Below, piece by piece: positions 16,008 through 19,584 of a stretch of DNA of 19,584 nucleotides; the stretch's first letter is position 1, and the number at the start of each line of letters is the position of its first letter. The DNA is taken from NCBI GenBank assembly GCA_964247755.1, contig CAXTVX010000061.1, positions 1-19,584 of the forward strand, read 5' to 3'. The notes below the pieces were generated by a model. The model was not told where the DNA came from and searched no databases. It saw only the letters and a program-made list of their open reading frames with translations. Position numbers and translations under genes: made by a program. The DNA is from Lichenicola sp964247755 (GTDB lineage: Bacteria; Pseudomonadota; Alphaproteobacteria; Acetobacterales; Acetobacteraceae).

Positions 16008-17018
16008 TCAGTTCCGCCTGAGGCTTCGTTGCACCAGCATGGCGACGATGATGATCACGCCCTGCACCGCGCCGATCAGGTACTCGCTGACGACGTTCGA
16101 CAGCACCATGATGTTGGCGACCACCTCCAGCACCAGCGCGCCGGCCACGGTGCCCCACACCCGGCCGGAACCGCCGCGCAGCGGCGTGCCGCCGATCACC
16201 ACCGCGGTGATCGCCTCGAGCTCCCACAGCAGCCCGGAGGTCGGCGTGACCGAGCTCAGGCGCGGCACGTAGAGCAGCGTGGCGATGCCGACGCAGGCAC
16301 CCTGGATCACGTAGGTCAGCGTCCTGACCCGGCCGATCGCCACCGCGGAATAGCGCGCCACCTCCTCGCTGGCACCGATCGCCACGCAGTGCCGGCCGAA
16401 CGGCGTGCGGTGCAGCACCACCGACGCCAGCACCGCCAGCCCCACGAACACCAGCACCGGCACCGGCACGCCGAGCACGGTGCCGAAATACACCGGCCGT
16501 GCCAGCTCCTGCATCGCGTCCGGATCGAGCGACACCGAACCGCCCTGCGCCAGATACGTGACCAGCGCACGGAAGATGCCCATCGAGCCCAGCGTGACAA
16601 TGAACGCTTCCAGCCGCCCGGCGGTGATCACCACGCCGTTGGCGAGCCCGCACAGCGCGCCCCCCACCACCATCGCGCCGGCACCCGCCAGCAGCGCCAG
16701 CGCGAAGCCGTGCGGCGCCAGCCCGTTCGCCAGCAGGATGCCGGCCGCCCCCACGAAGGCCGACATCGAGCCCACCGACAGGTCCAGCCCGCCGGCCGCG
16801 ATCACGAAGGTGGCGCCGATCCCGATCACCGCGATCATGGAGGCGCGGGTGACCACGTTGACGATGTTCTCGATCGCGATGAAGCGCGGGTTGAGCAGCA
16901 CGCCCAGCACCACCAGCAGCGCCAGGGCCGCGAACGGCGCCAGCGCCGCCGGATCGGGCAGCCGCCGTCGCACCCGTCCGGACGCCTCCTGCTCCGGCAG
17001 CACCGCCGACCCGCTCAC
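16008..17018 (-). CDS. Sugar ABC transporter permease (RbsC-like)
   Basis: This 336-residue inner-membrane protein has about 8-10 hydrophobic segments and is of the BPD_transp_2 (RbsC/AraH/MglC) type. Diagnostic blocks are GIGATFVIAAGGLDLSVGSM, GGALCGLANGVVITAGRLEAFIVTLGSM (EAA-like coupling region), GRHCVAIGASEEVARYSAVAIGRV and AVVIGGTPLRGGSGRVWGTVAGALV. The GTG start at 17018 overlaps the ATPase stop (GTGA), so translation is probably coupled. The N-terminus (residues 1-25) is polar and cytoplasmic. It forms the membrane channel of the sugar importer with the adjacent ATPase and binding protein. Confidence 0.94.
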   Translation of the reverse strand: MSGSAVLPEQEASGRVRRRLPDPAALAPFAALALLVVLGVLLNPRFIAIENIVNVVTRASMIAVIGIGATFVIAAGGLDLSVGSMSAFVGAAGILLANGLAPHGFALALLAGAGAMVVGGALCGLANGVVITAGRLEAFIVTLGSMGIFRALVTYLAQGGSVSLDPDAMQELARPVYFGTVLGVPVPVLVFVGLAVLASVVLHRTPFGRHCVAIGASEEVARYSAVAIGRVRTLTYVIQGACVGIATLLYVPRLSSVTPTSGLLWELEAITAVVIGGTPLRGGSGRVWGTVAGALVLEVVANIMVLSNVVSEYLIGAVQGVIIIVAMLVQRSLRRN

Positions 17019-18499
17019 GCCGCAAGCTCCCCGACGCCGGTGGCATGCACCACGATCCCGTCCTCGGTCAGATCCTCGCCGGCGAGCTCCGCCACGATCC
17101 GCCCGCGACGCATCACCAGCACCCGGTGGCACAGCCCGATCAGCTCCGCCATCTCGGACGAGATCACCACCACCGCGGTGCCTTCCGCCGCCAGCGCCGC
17201 CACAAACCGGTAGATCTGCGCCTTGGTGCCGATGTCGATGCCGCGCGTCGGCTCGTCGACGATCAGGATGCGCGGGCTGCTCAGCATCGACTTGGCCAGC
17301 ATCAGCTTCTGCTGGTTGCCGCCGGACAGGTGGCCCGCCAGCACGTCGTCCCGGCCGGCGCGTATGTCGAACTCCCGCTTCGCCGTCCGCATCGCCTCGC
17401 GCTCGCGCACCAGGTCGAGCAGCCCATGCCGCCGGAACGGCGAGGCCAGCGTCAGGTTGGTCGCCATGTCGCGCCCGAGCAGCAATCCCTTCCCCTTGCG
17501 ATCCTCGGTCAGGTAGGCGATCCCGGCCGCCAGCGCCGCCCGCGGCGAGCCGATCGCCGTCACGGCCCCGTCCACCTCGACCCGTCCGACCACCGCCGGC
17601 CGCAGCCCGATCAGGCCCTCGAACAGCTCGGTCCGCCCCGCCCCCACCAGGCCTGCGAAGCCCAGGATCTCGCCCGGCGCCACTGCGAAGCTGGCCCGCT
17701 CGACGAAGCCCGGCACCGTCGCCTCCGTGACCGCGAGCATCGGCCCCGCCGCAGGCATCGGCGGCCGAGGCGGGAACAGCGCCGACATGTCGCGCCCCAC
17801 CATCAGCCGTGCCATCTCGTGCTGGCCCAGGCCCGCCGCCGGGCGCGACGCCACGTGCCGCCCGTCGCGCAGCACGGTGACGCTGTCGGCGATCGCCTCC
17901 ACCTCGGCCAGCCGGTGCGAGATGTAGAGCATCGCCACGCCCAGCACCTTGAGCCCCGCCAGCACCCGGAACAGCGCCTCGACCTCGTGCGGCGTCAGCA
18001 CCGCGGTCGGCTCGTCGAGGATCACCACCCGGTGCGGCACCATCAGTGCCCGCGCGATCTGCACCATCTGCCGCTCGGCCACCGACAGCCGGCCCACGAC
18101 CGCCTCCGGCGAGGCCCTGCATCCAAGTGCTGCCAGCCGCTCCGACGCGACCCGACGCATCGCCATCCGGTCGAGGAACGGACCCCGCCGGACCTCGCGG
18201 CCCAGGAACAGGTTCTCCGCCACCGTCAGCTGCCCTGCGAGCAGCTGCTCCTGCGGCACCAGCACCACGCCCTGCCGCTCCGCGTCGGCCGCACCGGCGA
18301 AGCGGACCGCCGTGCCGTCCAGCAGGATGCGCCCACTGTCCGGCTGCTCGTGGCCGGCCAGGATCTTCATCAGGGTGGACTTGCCGGCCCCGTTCTCGCC
18401 CAGGATCGCGCGCAACTCGCCCGGCGCGACCGCGAGATCGATCCCGTGCAGGACACGGACGCCGCCGAATGATTTCGCGATGTCGTTGGCCGCGAGCAC
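17015..18499 (-). CDS. Sugar ABC transporter ATPase, double-domain (RbsA/MglA-like)
   Basis: This 494-residue protein has two fused nucleotide-binding domains. Domain 1 has Walker A GENGAGKST (residues 34-42), signature LSVAERQ (138-144) and Walker B LDEPTAVL (D162, E163). Domain 2 has the degenerate Walker A (GLVGAGRTELFEG, lacking the Lys), signature LSGGNQQK and Walker B VDEPTRGID (D415, E416). Non-identical sites of this kind are normal for RbsA/MglA/AraG. The start is GTG 18499 with AGGAGGGG 4 nt upstream. It is the first gene of the five-gene operon, preceded by a candidate promoter and operator. It powers uptake of a monosaccharide or cyclitol; which one is unknown. Confidence 0.95.
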   Translation of the reverse strand: MLAANDIAKSFGGVRVLHGIDLAVAPGELRAILGENGAGKSTLMKILAGHEQPDSGRILLDGTAVRFAGAADAERQGVVLVPQEQLLAGQLTVAENLFLGREVRRGPFLDRMAMRRVASERLAALGCRASPEAVVGRLSVAERQMVQIARALMVPHRVVILDEPTAVLTPHEVEALFRVLAGLKVLGVAMLYISHRLAEVEAIADSVTVLRDGRHVASRPAAGLGQHEMARLMVGRDMSALFPPRPPMPAAGPMLAVTEATVPGFVERASFAVAPGEILGFAGLVGAGRTELFEGLIGLRPAVVGRVEVDGAVTAIGSPRAALAAGIAYLTEDRKGKGLLLGRDMATNLTLASPFRRHGLLDLVREREAMRTAKREFDIRAGRDDVLAGHLSGGNQQKLMLAKSMLSSPRILIVDEPTRGIDIGTKAQIYRFVAALAAEGTAVVVISSEMAELIGLCHRVLVMRRGRIVAELAGEDLTEDGIVVHATGVGELAA

Positions 18500-18519
18500 G
18501 TCGCCCCTCCTGGCGCTGC

Positions 18520-18538
18520 AACCGATCTGTTGTCGGTT
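18520..18538. promoter_or_regulatory. Candidate repressor operator of the sugar operon
   Basis: The inverted repeat AACCGA - 7 nt - TCGGTT lies about 8-26 nt downstream of the predicted transcription start. It is 21 nt before the ATPase GTG and about 5 nt before its ribosome-binding sequence. A second pair (CGGTTTC at 18534-18540, GAAACCG at 18562-18568) overlaps it and brackets the -10. This position suits a LacI- or GntR-type sugar repressor. No regulator gene is in the window. Confidence 0.45.
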
Positions 18539-18552
18539 TCACGCCGGATCAG

Positions 18553-18580
18553 AGCATAATCGAAACCGGCTCCCCGGCAA
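18553..18580 (-). promoter_or_regulatory. Candidate sigma-70 promoter of the sugar ABC operon
   Basis: Read on the minus strand, TTGCCG (18580-18575) and TATGCT (18558-18553) are 16 nt apart, in an unusually AT-containing patch. Transcription would begin near 18546, about 47 nt before the ATPase gene. It lies in the 117-nt gap after the FluC-UspA gene, so the operon probably has its own promoter. Confidence 0.5.
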
Positions 18581-18616
18581 GCAGTATGACAGGTTGCCCG
18601 CGCAGGCCGGACGCGC

Positions 18617-19582
18617 CTACGCGTCCCGGCGCCGCATCAGCACCGGCAGGTCGGCGATCCGCAGCAGGCTGTCCGTCACCGCGTCGAACCGCCGCTCCCG
18701 CAGCCTGCCCCGGCCTTCGCTGCCGACCACCAGCAGGTCGGCTCCCGCCCCGTGCGCCATCGCCAGCAGCTGCGCGCCGGTGTCCGCGCCCGGCGCCGCA
18801 ACCACGATCTGCGTCGGCCACCGCTGGAACCACGCCGGTAGCGTTCGTGCCGCCTCCCCCACCTGCAGCACCACCACCCGCTCCGCCGCCGACAGCAGCG
18901 GCATCGCCGTCCGCACCGCACCCGCTCCCGGCGGCCACACCACCGCGATCACCCGCCCGAACCGCCCGTCATGACCGGACGGCAGCAGCAGCACCGGACG
19001 ACGCGCCCGGACCAGCGCCGCATGGAGCCGCACCCGAGCGGCGGCATCGTCCGGCTCCCGCTCCAGCAGCAGCAGGTGCGCCCTCCTGGCATGCTCCAGC
19101 ACCGCCGCCGCCCCGTCGCCGCGGATCCCGATGGCGCGTACCGGAGGTCCGTCCCGCCCCGCCGCCATCCAGCGCCCGAGCCTGGCGCGCCTGCCGCCGG
19201 CCCGGTCGGCCCGACGCTCCGCGGTCATCACCTCCTCGGTCGCCTGGAATGCCGCCAGCGCCGGCCCGTCGATCGCCAGCACGGTGATCCGGCCCGCCTC
19301 GTCCCCCGTCAGCTGCCGGGCCGCCGCCAGCATCCCCGCCATCGCTTCCGGACGGTGCAGCGCCACCAGCGTGCGGCTGCCGGTGGTGCCCGGCATCCAG
19401 TCGGCGACGACCGCCACCCGTGCGGTGCGGACCGCCAGCGCCAGTGAATATCCCGCCGCCACGCCCGCCAGGCACAGCGCCACCGACAGCATTGCGTTGC
19501 CGAGCGCCTGCCCGGCACGGCCGTCGCGCAGCAGCTCCAGCGTCTGCAGGCTGAACGAGGAGAAGGTGGTGAAGCCGCCGCA
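18617..19582 (-). CDS. FluC/CrcB fluoride channel C-terminal end fused to tandem UspA-like domains (5' end outside window)
   Basis: The frame is open to the right edge and begins CGGFTTFSSFSLQTLELLRDGR, the conserved last third of FluC/CrcB fluoride channels (family pattern CGGxTTFSTFS, including the Phe box). A hydrophobic last helix follows (MLSVALCLAGVAAGYSLALAV, 19492-19430). FluC normally ends here. Instead about 270 more residues continue. A degenerate UspA-like half (about 19372-18976, ending ARRPVLLLPSG) is followed by a clearer one (about 18964-18630: RVIAVVW, then GADLLVVGSEGRGRLRERRFDAVTDSLLRIADLPVLM). The second half's ATP motif G-x2-G-x9-G(S/T) has lost its last Gly and Ser (D-A instead), so ATP binding is doubtful. 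The ATG at 19492 is internal to the channel helix and not a likely start. The fusion is seen in sequence; its function is inference. Confidence 0.78.
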   Translation of the reverse strand, partial: CGGFTTFSSFSLQTLELLRDGRAGQALGNAMLSVALCLAGVAAGYSLALAVRTARVAVVADWMPGTTGSRTLVALHRPEAMAGMLAAARQLTGDEAGRITVLAIDGPALAAFQATEEVMTAERRADRAGGRRARLGRWMAAGRDGPPVRAIGIRGDGAAAVLEHARRAHLLLLEREPDDAAARVRLHAALVRARRPVLLLPSGHDGRFGRVIAVVWPPGAGAVRTAMPLLSAAERVVVLQVGEAARTLPAWFQRWPTQIVVAAPGADTGAQLLAMAHGAGADLLVVGSEGRGRLRERRFDAVTDSLLRIADLPVLMRRRDA

Positions 19583-19584
19583 CA

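Noticed and set aside
17045..18472. Long plus-strand open frame opposite the ABC ATPase gene
   Set aside because: It is His/Arg/Gln-rich without motifs, while the opposite strand has intact Walker and signature motifs.

Overview
The window is very GC-rich and strongly GC3-biased. It carries a complete atpHAGDC gene set (F1 sector only, with no atpIBEF beside it). That split arrangement, the codon usage and the sugar-acid and ABC sugar gene content suggest an alphaproteobacterium, most likely a Rhodospirillales/Acetobacteraceae-like organism. The taxonomic call is inference; there is no rRNA or other marker here.

Layout. (a) 3-1367 (+): C-terminal part of a DUF6600-type protein with a long Pro/Ala-rich tail, entering from the left edge. 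(b) 6372-1447 (-): the F1-ATPase operon atpH-atpA-atpG-atpD-atpC, tightly packed. (c) 6436-7005 (+): a 2'-5' RNA ligase/2H phosphoesterase divergent from atpH, ending inside a 15-bp tandem repeat that places a stop codon in frame in every unit. (d) 8484-7064 (-): an unrecognised small protein overlapping a fruK-like 1-phosphofructokinase by 4 nt. (e) 9445-8699 (-): an SDR oxidoreductase whose upstream region holds two similar TetR-like operator sites 53 bp apart. (f) about 9558-10026: a stretch with no recognisable gene. (g) 10137-12646 (+): a two-gene sugar-acid unit, an ACS-family MFS transporter followed 2 nt later by a RhmD-like enolase-superfamily dehydratase. (h) 18499-12669 (-): a five-gene sugar operon, ABC ATPase - permease - periplasmic binding protein - TIM-barrel isomerase/epimerase - Gfo/Idh/MocA dehydrogenase. 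It has a candidate promoter and operator in front and an 18-bp perfect inverted repeat filling the gap after the binding-protein gene. (i) 19582-18617 (-): a protein entering from the right edge whose N-terminal visible part is the C-terminal end of a fluoride channel (FluC/CrcB), continuing in frame into a tandem universal-stress-protein (UspA-like) region.

How the genes work together. Block (h) looks like a complete uptake-and-oxidation route for a sugar or cyclitol: periplasmic capture, ATP-driven import, then an NAD(P)-dependent dehydrogenase and a metal-dependent isomerase/epimerase, which are translationally coupled through a 4-nt overlap. Block (g) is a second, convergent route in which a sugar acid is imported and dehydrated to a 2-keto-3-deoxy acid. 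The most unusual object is the FluC-UspA fusion. The next most notable are the long inverted repeat inside the sugar operon and the tandem repeat with in-frame stop codons.
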